Shown here piece after piece: positions 52,676-62,145 of a stretch of 64,000 nt of DNA. Below the pieces are notes generated by a model, which saw only the letters and a program-made list of their open reading frames with translations, did no database searches and was not told the origin of the DNA. The stretch covers positions 1-64,000 of the forward strand of contig MPMG01000003.1 of the NCBI GenBank assembly GCA_002238485.1. Direction: 5' to 3'. The stretch's first letter is position 1; each line of letters opens with the position of its first letter. The stretch comes from Chloroflexi bacterium bin20. Lineage in GTDB: Bacteria; Chloroflexota; Anaerolineae; Aggregatilineales; Phototrophicaceae. The position numbers and the translations under genes were made by a program.

Positions 52676-52705
52676 ATTCTACTTGCGAAATATTGTGCTT
52701 GTCAA
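52676..52705 (-). promoter_or_regulatory. promoter of DUF177-sigA
   Basis: TTGACA (52705-52700), an 18-bp spacer and TAGAAT (52681-52676) on the minus strand. Leader of about 60 bases to TTG 52607. Confidence 0.65.
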
Positions 52706-52851
52706 GGAATCGGACACTTTAAATTGAGAAAGGACAATGGAAAAATAGGCGCAAGAGTAGACGATCCCACATTACTTCATCGCCAGCCAGCGTTTCGCAA
52801 CACTATAGGTATGTAAAGTATTTGTCAATAGTTACATTTGGGATAGAAGCG

Positions 52852-53616
52852 ATGCATGCCGCTATCGTCTGCCTCAGCCACAGCGACGCCTTTGCCACCC
52901 TGCTGGACATTCAGGTGGATAGTTCGATCATCGCGCTGGACGACGCTGCTGCATTCGTTCCCGCTTTGATCGAGAATCGCGCCGCCCTGGCCTTGATCGA
53001 CGCCGAGCATTCCGCCGCCCATTCCTTGATCTTGACAGCCAAGACCAGCGCTGCCACCCGTCGCATCCCCATCGTGCTGGTCAGCGCTGATGCCGCCGCC
53101 CGCGCCCACGCCATCGCGGCTGGAGCAGAGCTTGCTTTGGACTGGGCAGAGCTGGCAAAGCAGCTGTCCGTCATCATCCGCGAGCTGGCGCGTATGCCCG
53201 GGCCCGAAGCACTTGCGCAGCTGGATTGCGCATGCGCACAATCTCTGCCGCCATTGGCTGCTGCCGGCGTGGAAGCATTCAATCGCGGCGAATATTACCA
53301 GCAACACGACCTCTTTGAAGAGCTGTGGGTTGCCACCGAGGGACCTGTTCGCGACCTGTACCGCGCCATTCTGCAGGTCGGCGTCGCCTATTTTCAACTG
53401 GAGCGCGGCAACTTTCGCGGCGCGTTGAAAATGCTGCAGCGCAGCGTGCAATGGCTCTACCTCCTGCCCGATACTTGCCAGGGCCTGGATGTGGCGGCTT
53501 TGCGTCGCGATTCTTATGCTGTGCGCGCAGAATTGCAGCGGCTGGGCGCAGACCGCCTGGGCGAATTCGACCTCAGCCTGCTCAAACCGCTGCGCTGGCA
53601 ACCGCCTCAGACATAA
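52852..53616 (+). CDS. receiver-like domain fused to DUF309
   Basis: 254 residues. Residues 1-115 resemble a receiver domain (ALALIDAEHS with D50 at the phosphosite place, RIPIVLVSADA). Residues 145-225 are DUF309 (FNRGEYYQQHDLFEELW...DLYRAILQVGVAYFQLERGNFRGALKML), a small helical domain of unknown function that usually stands alone. GGGATAGAAG precedes ATG 52852. Its last 10 bases overlap the S9 peptidase gene. Confidence 0.7.
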   Translation: MHAAIVCLSHSDAFATLLDIQVDSSIIALDDAAAFVPALIENRAALALIDAEHSAAHSLILTAKTSAATRRIPIVLVSADAAARAHAIAAGAELALDWAELAKQLSVIIRELARMPGPEALAQLDCACAQSLPPLAAAGVEAFNRGEYYQQHDLFEELWVATEGPVRDLYRAILQVGVAYFQLERGNFRGALKMLQRSVQWLYLLPDTCQGLDVAALRRDSYAVRAELQRLGADRLGEFDLSLLKPLRWQPPQT

Positions 53617-55559
53617 CGCGCGAACCAGTCCAGCATGGCATCGTTGTGCGCCCGGCGCAGATTGACCGCGCCACTGATGGATGCGCCGTGATAACCGCCC
53701 GGCTGCCGCAACATCTCGACAGGGCAACCAACCGCCTTCAGCACGGTATAAAACTGCTCCGACTGCTCGGCGGGGCAGCGGTAATCCAGCTCGCTTTGCA
53801 CCAGCAGAGTCGGCGTTTTGCAGCGATGCGCATACGTGAGCGGCGAGCACTTTTCATAGACCTCGGGGATCTCGTGCGGATGCCCGCCCATCTGCTCGAC
53901 GCCGAAGTAGATGCCGATATCGCTGGTGCCATAGAAGCTGCGCCAGTTGGTGACCGGGTTTTGGGGGATGGCGGCTTTGAAGCGGTCGGTCTGCCCGATG
54001 ATCCAGCAAGACAGGTTGCCGCCGCCCGATGTGCCGCAGACGCCCAGCCGATCGGCATCTGCCCAGCCCAGCGCGATAGCATAGTCGACGCCGCTCATCA
54101 AATCCTGATAATCCAGATTGCCCCAGTCGCCCTTGATGGCGGTGGAGAAAGCATCGCCATATCCGGTCGATGCGCGGTGATTCAAAAACAGCACGCCATA
54201 GCCCGCGCCCGCCAGCATCTGAAAGTCGAAGTGGAAGCCGCAGCCATAAGCCGCATGCGGTCCGCCATGGATGTACAGGATGGTCGGGTAGGGCGCTTCA
54301 CCAGCTGGTGGCTTCAAATACCAGCCCTCCACCTCGACATCATCGACGCTCTTCCACAACAAATGCGACCAGGTTGGCTGATCAATTCCCGCCAGATGCG
54401 CCTCGTTCATGGTGGTCAGCTGCTGCGACTCGCCTTTGTCCAGGCGCTTCAGATGCAGTTCCGGTGGCGCGTTCATGCTGGTTTGTGCAAAAAGCAATTG
54501 CTGCCCGACCAGATCCAGCGGGAAGACGGCGCTTTCGCCCGCAGTAATCGGCGTGCAGCATTCTTCGCCGCTCAGCGCGATGCGATAAATATGATTCCTG
54601 CCGCCGCGCTGCACAGTCGTCAAGGCGCTCTGGCCGTCATCGGTGATGATCACATTGCCCGCGCCCAATGCTGCCACCGGCATATCCAGCGACAGCCGCC
54701 CGCCCACGCCGACATCCAGACCAGCAGTGCGACAATCGACCGCGCCCGATTGCAGATCCAGCACATAAAGATCGGCTTTTGTGCCGATCGGCTTGCCATC
54801 ATCGGGGCGTCCGACAAAGACCACGCGCTGGCCGTCTGGGGTCAGGCTGGCGCCGGCCAGGCTCGTCCAGCCGCTGAGCACGGGCGAAGATTTGCCCGCG
54901 AGATCGACGCGCATCAGGTCAGGCGACATGGCGCGCGCGGCATCGGGCTGCATATTGGCATCGTAGAAGATGCTGCCGCCGTCGGCCGCCCAGCGCGGGT
55001 TGCTGTTGTTGCTGCGGTCATCGGTCAGCCGCGTGACATCGCCGCCGGCCACATCCAGCACATACAAATCCTGCGCCTCGTCGTCCAGGTAGCCGATGGC
55101 GTCAAAGCGATAGACCGTGCGGTCGACGCGGTAGGCTTCTTTGCTCAGATCGGGCGCTTCGGCATCGGCTTTGGCGCTGAAGGCGATCTGTGTGCCATCG
55201 GGCGACCAGGCGAAGCTGCCGCCGACTCCGCGCTCAAAGTCGCTCAGCTGCCGCGCTTCGCCACCATCCATCGGCAGCAAGTGGAGTTGGGCTTTGCCAC
55301 TGCGATCGCTGATGAAGGTGATTGCCTTGCCATCTGGCGACCAGCGCGCGCCACGATCGGATTGCTCGCCATGAGTCAGCCGCCGCGATTCCCCGCTCGC
55401 CGTGTCCAGCAGATGCAGGGCTGCGTATTCCTTGTCTGCTTCGGCATCAATCTGGCTGACGGTGTAGACAATGCGCAGGCCATCGGGTGATAACGCGCCG
55501 CCATTGAGGAATTGCAGGGCAAACAAGTCTTCCGGCTGCATGGTGCGCCGCTCTGCCAT
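53607..55559 (-). CDS. S9-family (acylaminoacyl-peptidase-like) serine peptidase
   Basis: 650 residues. The N-terminal WD-like beta-propeller has repeated SPDG motifs. The C-terminal alpha/beta hydrolase has Ser511 (GTSGGGN), Asp592 (SELDYRCP) and His624 (GGYHGAS). No signal peptide; cytoplasmic oligopeptide cleavage. A near-perfect AGGAGG precedes ATG 55559. Confidence 0.95.
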   Translation of the reverse strand: MAERRTMQPEDLFALQFLNGGALSPDGLRIVYTVSQIDAEADKEYAALHLLDTASGESRRLTHGEQSDRGARWSPDGKAITFISDRSGKAQLHLLPMDGGEARQLSDFERGVGGSFAWSPDGTQIAFSAKADAEAPDLSKEAYRVDRTVYRFDAIGYLDDEAQDLYVLDVAGGDVTRLTDDRSNNSNPRWAADGGSIFYDANMQPDAARAMSPDLMRVDLAGKSSPVLSGWTSLAGASLTPDGQRVVFVGRPDDGKPIGTKADLYVLDLQSGAVDCRTAGLDVGVGGRLSLDMPVAALGAGNVIITDDGQSALTTVQRGGRNHIYRIALSGEECCTPITAGESAVFPLDLVGQQLLFAQTSMNAPPELHLKRLDKGESQQLTTMNEAHLAGIDQPTWSHLLWKSVDDVEVEGWYLKPPAGEAPYPTILYIHGGPHAAYGCGFHFDFQMLAGAGYGVLFLNHRASTGYGDAFSTAIKGDWGNLDYQDLMSGVDYAIALGWADADRLGVCGTSGGGNLSCWIIGQTDRFKAAIPQNPVTNWRSFYGTSDIGIYFGVEQMGGHPHEIPEVYEKCSPLTYAHRCKTPTLLVQSELDYRCPAEQSEQFYTVLKAVGCPVEMLRQPGGYHGASISGAVNLRRAHNDAMLDWFARYV

Positions 55560-55673
55560 CTTGGCCTCCTGTGGTTACCTTGGTTATGGGACGAGTCTAG
55601 CGCATTTTCTGCCTGCCCTGCGCGCCAGCTGCGGGTAAAATCGGCATATCGGCCAGATGGGAGCGTCCAAACC

Positions 55674-56450
55674 ATGACTCGCGACTCCAAATCTTTGTCT
55701 CAAGCGCGCTATAGCCAGTTTGCCGACGGCTATGTGATTTCGCAAACGCACGCGCATGGCAGCGACCTCGACCGGCTGCTGGCGATCGTGCAGCCCCAGA
55801 AGCACTGGCAGGCGCTGGACATCGCAACGGGCGGCGGGCACACTGCGCTCAAGTTCGCGCCGCATGTCGGGCATGTTGTGGCCAGCGATCTGACGCCGCG
55901 CATGCTTGAATCGGCGCGCCGATTCATCACTGGGCGAGGCATTGACAATGTGTCATTTCGGCAGGCCGATGCCGAAAACCTGCCTTTTGAGCGCGCTGAA
56001 TTTGACTTGGTTACCTGTCGCATAGCGCCGCATCACTTCCCCGATGTTCAGCGCTTTTTGCTCGAATGCGCCCGCGTGCTCAAGCCAGGCGGCATGCTGA
56101 TGCTGCAAGACCAACTGCTGCCCTTTGACGACCAGGCGGCGCGCTATGTCGATGCATTTGAACGGCTGCGCGACCCCAGCCACAACCGCGCTTTCAATCA
56201 AGCCGAATGGTTGCAAATGTGCGCTCGCGCGGGATTCACGGTCGAATACAACGAGCGCTATCGCAAGTCGCACGATTTCTTGAGCTGGGCGCGGCGGCAG
56301 GGACCCGACGCCGACACAATCGCCCGGCTGATCGATCTGATGCGAAATGCTCCGCCGATCGCCCGAGACTGGATGAACCCGCAACGCTGGGACAGTCCGC
56401 AGGCGACTTTCGAAAACCGCCACCTCCTCATCCGCGCGACTGTGAGTTAA
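55674..56450 (+). CDS. class I SAM-dependent methyltransferase
   Basis: 258 residues. Motif I is ALDIATGGGHTALKFAP, then VASDLTPRML, NVSFRQADAENLPF and the post-motif LVTCRIAPHHFPD, as in Methyltransf_11 and UbiE-like enzymes. Starts at ATG 55674 with GGGAG ten bases upstream. Three bases separate it from the GT4 gene. Substrate unknown. Confidence 0.85.
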   Translation: MTRDSKSLSQARYSQFADGYVISQTHAHGSDLDRLLAIVQPQKHWQALDIATGGGHTALKFAPHVGHVVASDLTPRMLESARRFITGRGIDNVSFRQADAENLPFERAEFDLVTCRIAPHHFPDVQRFLLECARVLKPGGMLMLQDQLLPFDDQAARYVDAFERLRDPSHNRAFNQAEWLQMCARAGFTVEYNERYRKSHDFLSWARRQGPDADTIARLIDLMRNAPPIARDWMNPQRWDSPQATFENRHLLIRATVS

Positions 56451-56453
56451 ATT

Positions 56454-57572
56454 GTGCCGAACCTCCTGGTCGCCAGCGGCATCTTCCACCCCGAGCCGGG
56501 CGGCCCAGCGACCTATCTGCGCGCCATCTTGCCCGCCCTGCAAAAGCGTGGCTGGCAGGTGCGCGTGCTGGCCTATGGAAGCCCTCGGGCTGGCGATTAT
56601 CCCTACCGAGTCAGGCGCATTGCAAGGGAAATCTATCCGCTGCGCCTGGCGAAGTATGCCTGGTCCGCCATGGGGGATCTGGCATGGGCAGATGTCGTCT
56701 ATTCGCATACCATCGACTTGCCGCTGTGGACGCGCCGCAGTTGTCCGCGCATCATGAAAGTGGTGGGCGACCAGGCTTGGGAACGCTGCATGCGCAAAGG
56801 CTGGATCCCGCCCGAGCTGAGCATAGACGGCTTCCAGCAGGTTGGCGGAGGTCTGCGCGTCCGTTGGCAGAAACGTTCACGCTCGCGGCAGGTGGCGGCA
56901 CAGGATGCGATTATCGTGCCCAGCCAGTATCTCCGCGATATGGCGCTGGGCTGGGGTGTCGATCTCGCCAAAGTCCATGTCATTTACAATGCGCTGCCCG
57001 CTATGAAACTGCCTGCTCAATCGCGCGAAGCCATCCGCAGGCAGCTGGGCTGGGGCGATGCGCCGATGCTGCTTTCGGTGGCTCGTCTGCAGCGCTGGAA
57101 AGGCATCGACCATTTGATCGCGGCGCTGGCTGGGCTGCCCGATGTGCGATTGATCGTGGCTGGTGATGGCCCCGACCGCGCTCGCCTGGAAGCGCTGGCG
57201 GCGCAGTTGACGGGGCGGGTGCGCTTCACTGGACAATTGCCAGCGGCAGATGTGCTGCAGCTGATGAAAGCGGCAGACGCTGTCGCCGTGTACAGCGCCT
57301 ACGAAGGCTTGTCGCACACGCTGTTGGAGAGCCTGCATGTAGGCACGCCGGTGCTGGCCAGCGCAGTGGGCGGCAACGCGGAAGTCGTGCAGGATGGCCA
57401 AAATGGCGTGTTGGTGCCGCATGTCGATATCGTCGGGCTGCGGGCGGGCATCACAGATCTGCTTGAGCGGCGCGGCGAATTGGCTGCCAACACGCAGCTG
57501 GGTCTGGAAAAGTTCGGCTTTGAAGCGATGGTCAGGTCCACCGATGCAGCGCTGCGTTCGCTGCTGGATTGA
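56454..57572 (+). CDS. GT4 glycosyltransferase (2)
   Basis: 372 residues from a GTG, three bases after the methyltransferase stop. GT-B features: SGIFHPEPGGPATYLRAILP, VARLQRWKGIDHLIAAL, VAGDGPDRARLE and YEGLSHTLLESLHVGTPVLAS. Probably acts on envelope polysaccharide. Convergent with the response regulator with a one-base gap. Confidence 0.9.
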   Translation: MPNLLVASGIFHPEPGGPATYLRAILPALQKRGWQVRVLAYGSPRAGDYPYRVRRIAREIYPLRLAKYAWSAMGDLAWADVVYSHTIDLPLWTRRSCPRIMKVVGDQAWERCMRKGWIPPELSIDGFQQVGGGLRVRWQKRSRSRQVAAQDAIIVPSQYLRDMALGWGVDLAKVHVIYNALPAMKLPAQSREAIRRQLGWGDAPMLLSVARLQRWKGIDHLIAALAGLPDVRLIVAGDGPDRARLEALAAQLTGRVRFTGQLPAADVLQLMKAADAVAVYSAYEGLSHTLLESLHVGTPVLASAVGGNAEVVQDGQNGVLVPHVDIVGLRAGITDLLERRGELAANTQLGLEKFGFEAMVRSTDAALRSLLD

Positions 57573-57573
57573 C

Positions 57574-58260
57574 TCAACGTTTGGCAAAGCGATAGCCAAC
57601 CCCGCGCGAGGTGAGGATGTATTCAGGCTGCTGGGGATCGCGCTCCAGCTTGCGGCGTAAATAATGCACATAGAGCTTCAGGCTGTCGGTGGCATCGCTG
57701 TAGCGCTCGCCCCAGGCTTGTGTAACCAGTTCTTGCCGCGAGACAACACGCCCGGCATTGCGTGCCAGCGCCGCCAGCAAACTGAATTCCTTGGGCGTCA
57801 GATGTGTCGGCTGGCTGCGGACGAGCACCTCGCGGTTGATGAAATTGATGCGCAGCTCGCCATTATTAAAAAAGAGTTCTTCGCTGCTGCGCTGGCGTGG
57901 CGAACGGCGCAAACGTGTGCGTATGCGCGCCAGCAACTCGTCGTTGTCAAAGGGCTTGCGCACATAATCGTCCGCGCCCGCTTCGAATCCCAAGACGATG
58001 TCCTGCGTGTCCGGTGCTGCGCTGATGAAGATAATCGGTATATCGGACAAATCGCGCAGACGGCGGCACAATTCGCAGCCGTCCATATCCGGCAGATGCG
58101 CTTCCAGCAAAACCAGGTCTGGTTGTTGCATGTAAGAGCTGCGCAAGCCACCGATCGCGGTGCTGGCGTGTTTTGCGAGGTAGCCGCGCCCAATAAGCAG
58201 TGTCAAGAGCCGCTCGGATGCGGGTTGCTCATGATCGATAATCAGAATCTTTTCTGGCAT
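57574..58260 (-). CDS. atypical OmpR-family response regulator
   Basis: 228 residues: receiver (1-115) plus winged helix (HLTPKEFSLLAALARNAGRVVSRQELV). The phosphorylation Asp is replaced by Glu: LVLLEAHLPDMDG has E53 at the Asp position, and the acidic pair is D9-H10 instead of D-D. S80 and K102 are kept. It is probably active without a kinase or controlled in another way, and no histidine kinase gene is adjacent. ATG 58260 is favoured but lacks a clear ribosome site; TTG 58275 is possible. Confidence 0.9.
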   Translation of the reverse strand: MPEKILIIDHEQPASERLLTLLIGRGYLAKHASTAIGGLRSSYMQQPDLVLLEAHLPDMDGCELCRRLRDLSDIPIIFISAAPDTQDIVLGFEAGADDYVRKPFDNDELLARIRTRLRRSPRQRSSEELFFNNGELRINFINREVLVRSQPTHLTPKEFSLLAALARNAGRVVSRQELVTQAWGERYSDATDSLKLYVHYLRRKLERDPQQPEYILTSRGVGYRFAKR

Positions 58261-58356
58261 TTGCTGTGACGACAAGGCAAGTCTCTGGGCTGGACGCTAG
58301 AGCTTATCGCGCCCCGTCGCTGTTTGCAAGCGCCCCGCGCAGTCTGCAAGGTGTCG

Positions 58357-58653
58357 CTATTGCTTGTCACCTGCGTAGGGATCGCGCCCGAGCTGTGTGT
58401 CTTGGCGAATCTGCTGCTGCCAGGGTTTCTTCGCCGCGCCTTGATAGCCCATCTCGCGCAGCCGCTCTGCTTCCAGCGCTTCCAGCTCTTCGGCGACATG
58501 GGGATAATCTTGTTGGGGGATGGGCAGATCGCGCCCGGCGGCATCCTGATATACATATCCCGCGCCGGCGCACCAGTCACAGTCTATGCCCAGGCCGATT
58601 TCGTCTTCAAACCAGCCAAAGCCATCACACGATGCGCAGCGGATGATAGTCAT
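58357..58653 (-). CDS. small protein with two CxxC zinc-ribbon-like motifs
   Basis: 98 residues. CASCDGFGW and CDWCAGAGYVY resemble half of a DnaJ-type CxxCxGxG zinc finger, followed by a charged helix (VAEELEALEAERLREMGY). GGAGG lies eight bases before ATG, so it is likely expressed. Function unknown; it could bind a protein or nucleic acid partner. Confidence 0.75.
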   Translation of the reverse strand: MTIIRCASCDGFGWFEDEIGLGIDCDWCAGAGYVYQDAAGRDLPIPQQDYPHVAEELEALEAERLREMGYQGAAKKPWQQQIRQDTQLGRDPYAGDKQ

Positions 58654-58676
58654 GCGGCAGCCTCCATGGCGCTGGC

Positions 58677-58705
58677 TTGTTGACAGTCTCGTTCAAGTCT
58701 ACAAT
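58677..58705 (+). promoter_or_regulatory. possible promoter of the GT39 gene
   Basis: TTGTTG (58677-58682), a 17-bp spacer and TACAAT (58700-58705). A stronger TTGACA at 58680-58685 is only 14 bases from the same -10, so the pairing is uncertain. Confidence 0.35.
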
Positions 58706-58739
58706 GACAGTCTGACGATACACGATCGCAGTGAGGCAG

Positions 58740-60737
58740 ATGAGCGCCCAGCCACACCCTAGCATAGCCCGGATTCTGCTGCCCGCGCTGACGATACTAT
58801 TCCTCATTAGCGTACAAGCGCAGCACTTCCATAACCGCGCCTATCGCCAAGACGAAGCCTGGGATGTGCATTATGCCCTGCAGAATATCCGCGCGGTCGG
58901 TTTGCCAGCGCATGTCGCCCAGGTCCTTTATCAGCTGCCGCCGCCCAACTTTCTGCAAGATAGTTGGCTGCACCTGTTTGGACACAACGAGCGCATCGTG
59001 CGCTTCTTCTCCACGCTGACGACAATCCTTACTCTGTCCATGTTCTATCGGTTGGCGGCAGATCTGTATGGGCGGCGCGTTGGCTGGCTGGCGCTGATGC
59101 TGCTGGGCACATACAGCGTCTTCGTGTTTTATACGCACGAGGCCCGTCCTTATGCGGCGCTGGCTCTTGGCGCGGTGGGTCTGCCCTGGGCATTGCTGCG
59201 CTTCGTTCGGAAGCCCAATCGCCGACGCGGATTGCTGCTGAGCCTGGTGACGATTCTGCCGGCCTTTGTGCATCCCTATCTGTCTTATGTTTATATCGCG
59301 CATGTGCTGGGCATTCTGCTCTTTGCGCGCATTGACCTGCGCCGTCAGCACCGCGAAGTCGCCTTTGTGCTGGCCTTGGGCTTCGTCATCGCCTATCGCG
59401 CTTCGCTCAATTTTGGCGGGCACAGCGGCAGCATCGGTCACAATATCAGCACAGACTGGCTGGGCATGCAAGTCTTATACGACCATTTGCATTTTCGTCC
59501 CGAGGCGCTGGGTCTGTTTTTGCTGGCTGGCGGCGCACTTATCGTCATCGGCAAGTGCCTGTCGCAACTGGGGGATGGCCGCGCGCAAACACAATCTGCA
59601 CATGCGCCCTGGGGCAGAACCATGCGCTTCCCGGCCTGGTGGCGAGAAGGCTGGCTGCTGCTATCGTTGCTGCTGCTGGTGGCTTTGCCGCTGCTGGTGA
59701 ACCTGGTCGTTCCCAGCGTCACGCCGCGCCATTTTCTGATAGCCGCGCCATTCATTGTCCTGCTGGCCTGTTTGTCCTTGCGCCAGATGCCGAGCACGAT
59801 GCAGCTGCTGGCGCTGCTGTTTTTCTGCATTCCTTTTGTTGGGCAATTTCGTTCGCACAGCAGCAATGGCGGTTATTGGGAGATCGTCGACCACCTGGAG
59901 CGGCATGCCGACCCGGCTCGTGACCAATTCGCTGTGATGGCCGGGCAAATGTGGGAAAATATCGCCATCAATTACTTTCTGCAAGAGCGCTCGCGGCTGG
60001 ACCTGGGCAGGGACGACATCTTCCACTTCAGCGGACAGGGGCATGATTCCACAGTCAGCGCGCCAATCCGCTTCCATGAATCGCTGCTGGAATCGCGCTG
60101 GTATCCTGACGATGTGACGCGGCTGCCCAACTACCTGGCAGACAGCCAGCGACTGTGGCTGGTGCTGGGCAACAGCTATCCGGCCGGCGCTGCCATGCTG
60201 GCGGCGATTGAAGACGAATTCTCGCTCTACAGCGCGGTGAAATTTCGCGGCGAGACCTATTATCGTGGGCTGGAAGTGCTGGAATATCGCCGTCAGCCAC
60301 GAGATGCCGCGCCCCTGCTGCGCTTTGGCGAAGATATTGTCCTGCAAGCCTGGCGCTTGAATGATGACCATATCGTGCAGCCCTGCGCTTCCATCTCCGT
60401 CGATACCTGGTGGTCGGTCGCGCAGCCGCTGGACAAGCTCTACAGCAGCACCTTGGTCATTGTCGGCGCAAACGGCGGGGGAATCGCCAACAGCGACGCC
60501 GTGCCGGGTGGCATCTATCTGACTTCAATTTGGCAACCCGGGCAACTCTATTTTGACGAGCGAGAGCTGAGCCTGCCCTGCGACTTGCCGGCCGGCGACT
60601 ATCCGCTGCTGCTGGGCATGTACGAAACGCCGGTCGCGGCCGGCGAATCGCCGCAGAAGCTGCTGGTACACAGTGCGGATGGCGCGCCCAGCGACCGTCA
60701 GCTCGAATATTTGACTACGCTGGTGGTGCAGCCCTAG
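58740..60737 (+). CDS. GT39-type membrane glycosyltransferase
   Basis: 665 residues with about ten hydrophobic segments in the first 350. YRQDEAWDVHYALQN holds the DE motif of GT39/PMT-like enzymes, followed by HNERIVRFFSTLTT and YTHEARPYAALAL. The C-terminal half (about 370-665) is soluble and beta-rich. It likely moves a sugar from a polyprenyl carrier to an acceptor outside the membrane. GAGG sits four bases ahead of ATG 58740; the GTG at 58731 is an alternative. Its stop codon coincides with the break of the truncated MATE gene. Confidence 0.8.
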   Translation: MSAQPHPSIARILLPALTILFLISVQAQHFHNRAYRQDEAWDVHYALQNIRAVGLPAHVAQVLYQLPPPNFLQDSWLHLFGHNERIVRFFSTLTTILTLSMFYRLAADLYGRRVGWLALMLLGTYSVFVFYTHEARPYAALALGAVGLPWALLRFVRKPNRRRGLLLSLVTILPAFVHPYLSYVYIAHVLGILLFARIDLRRQHREVAFVLALGFVIAYRASLNFGGHSGSIGHNISTDWLGMQVLYDHLHFRPEALGLFLLAGGALIVIGKCLSQLGDGRAQTQSAHAPWGRTMRFPAWWREGWLLLSLLLLVALPLLVNLVVPSVTPRHFLIAAPFIVLLACLSLRQMPSTMQLLALLFFCIPFVGQFRSHSSNGGYWEIVDHLERHADPARDQFAVMAGQMWENIAINYFLQERSRLDLGRDDIFHFSGQGHDSTVSAPIRFHESLLESRWYPDDVTRLPNYLADSQRLWLVLGNSYPAGAAMLAAIEDEFSLYSAVKFRGETYYRGLEVLEYRRQPRDAAPLLRFGEDIVLQAWRLNDDHIVQPCASISVDTWWSVAQPLDKLYSSTLVIVGANGGGIANSDAVPGGIYLTSIWQPGQLYFDERELSLPCDLPAGDYPLLLGMYETPVAAGESPQKLLVHSADGAPSDRQLEYLTTLVVQP

Positions 60738-60879
60738 CCTCTGCCGAAAGCGCCCCGGCATAAAAAGTATCGACCACCTGGAACAAGTTGTTGAAGAGCA
60801 CGCCAATGCCGACAGGCAAGCCTATCTGGCGGATTAGCTTGGGTATGCGCTCGTGCAGCAGGGGGTTGGCTGCGCTCAT
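60715..60879 (-). pseudogene. 5' remnant of a MATE-family transporter
   Basis: A 54-codon reading frame. The first 47 residues (NPLLHERIPKLIRQIGLP...FNNLFQVVDTFYAGALSAEA) match the MATE/MOP start: a helix-forming N-terminus, then LPxxIGxLxxxLxxxVDTxxxGxL. After this the frame runs antisense into the end of the GT39 gene and stops, so about 400 residues are missing. Its ATG overlaps the stop of the upstream GT4 gene (ATGA), so it was once coupled to it. Deletion is the likeliest cause. Confidence 0.75.
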
Positions 60880-62132
60880 TCGCGGGCGGACTTGCTGTCG
60901 ATTGCGCCTGGTTGGCTTGGTTCGGCGCTTGCCGCAGACGAATCGGCGGGCGGGCGCAGAGCGGTCTCAAACAGCTGTTGATAGCCGGCGGCGTATTTGC
61001 CTGGCGAGAAGAAATCCAGCGCAAAGGCGCGAGCCTGGGCAGCCATAGCCGTGACATCCCGCGCATAAATCTGCCGCAGCGCGCGCAGCAGATCGTCGGC
61101 ATCGTCGGGCGCAATTAGAAGGCTATTTTCGCCATCGCGGATGATATCGGGAATGCCGCTGATGCGGGTGCCGATGACCGGCGTGCCTGTCATCATCGCT
61201 TCGACGATCACGCGAGGCAGCCCCTCCGACAGAGATGGCAAGACCATCACGCGCGCCGCAGCGAAATACTCGGCCAGCCGGCTCTGGCTCACCGCGCCCA
61301 CAAATTGCACGCGCTGGCTGATGCCCAGCTCCTGCGCCTGACGATGCAGTGCAGCGGCATAATCGGCATTGGCAGGCGCGCCCACCAGCTGCAGCCGAGC
61401 TTGCGCATGATCCAGCCTGGCGAAAGCATCCAGCAGATGATGCACGCCCTTGCCTGGACGCAGCACGCCAGCATAGACAATATCGACAGCTTGCTCGACT
61501 GGCATTTGGCGGGGCGTCTGGCGAAAGACATCGGTGTCGCTCCAGGTCATGAAACGCACTTGCGGCAGCTGCGGCGCAAAGGCTCGGGAACGTTCAGCCG
61601 TTGTCGATGAAACGACGCGGGCGGCATCGGCATGGCGAAATGCGAATCGCGCGAAGGCCATCATGATGGCGCGATACAGGCTGGGCAAAGGCACATTCCG
61701 CTGCAAGAAGAGGTCGACCTCAAAATTGTTGTGATTCTCGATGATCAGCCGCGGGGACCGCCCGATCAGCCGTCCCAGCAGCTTCGTCCAGGCGCCAACC
61801 GCGCCTTCAAAAGGGCTTTGCGCCACGATGATGTCGGCTCTGCGGCGCATCGCCAACCAGCCCAGCAGCAGCGGCGCCAAGACGAAAAAGGTCAAGTAGC
61901 GCAGCAACGAAAGCGGCAACTGTGGCAGCAGATAAAAGCCGACATGTTCATGAAAGCGCCTCGCTCGCGAGCTTGTCGCAAAGCCGATGACGCGAATCTC
62001 ATAACCAGGCAGACCAGCCAGCAACTGCCATTTGCGCGCACTGGTGCTGCCCAGCGGCTGGCTGTAACGCGCGCTGCTAAGCCAACAGACGTGGATAGTA
62101 CGCCTGGCGTCTTGGTCTGCGCTATGGCTCAC
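60876..62132 (-). CDS. GT4-like glycosyltransferase (3)
   Basis: 418 residues, GT-B fold. Features: DIIVAQSPFEGAVGAW, VYAGVLRPGKGVHHLLDAF, LQLVGAPANAD, QFVGAVSQSRLAEYFAAA and SLSEGLPRVIVEAMMTGTPVIGT. No signal peptide but a hydrophobic stretch at 78-98 that may touch the membrane. The MATE remnant behind it suggests an ancestral polysaccharide synthesis/export unit. Confidence 0.85.
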   Translation of the reverse strand: MSHSADQDARRTIHVCWLSSARYSQPLGSTSARKWQLLAGLPGYEIRVIGFATSSRARRFHEHVGFYLLPQLPLSLLRYLTFFVLAPLLLGWLAMRRRADIIVAQSPFEGAVGAWTKLLGRLIGRSPRLIIENHNNFEVDLFLQRNVPLPSLYRAIMMAFARFAFRHADAARVVSSTTAERSRAFAPQLPQVRFMTWSDTDVFRQTPRQMPVEQAVDIVYAGVLRPGKGVHHLLDAFARLDHAQARLQLVGAPANADYAAALHRQAQELGISQRVQFVGAVSQSRLAEYFAAARVMVLPSLSEGLPRVIVEAMMTGTPVIGTRISGIPDIIRDGENSLLIAPDDADDLLRALRQIYARDVTAMAAQARAFALDFFSPGKYAAGYQQLFETALRPPADSSAASAEPSQPGAIDSKSARE

Positions 62133-62145
62133 GCCTGGACGGCTC

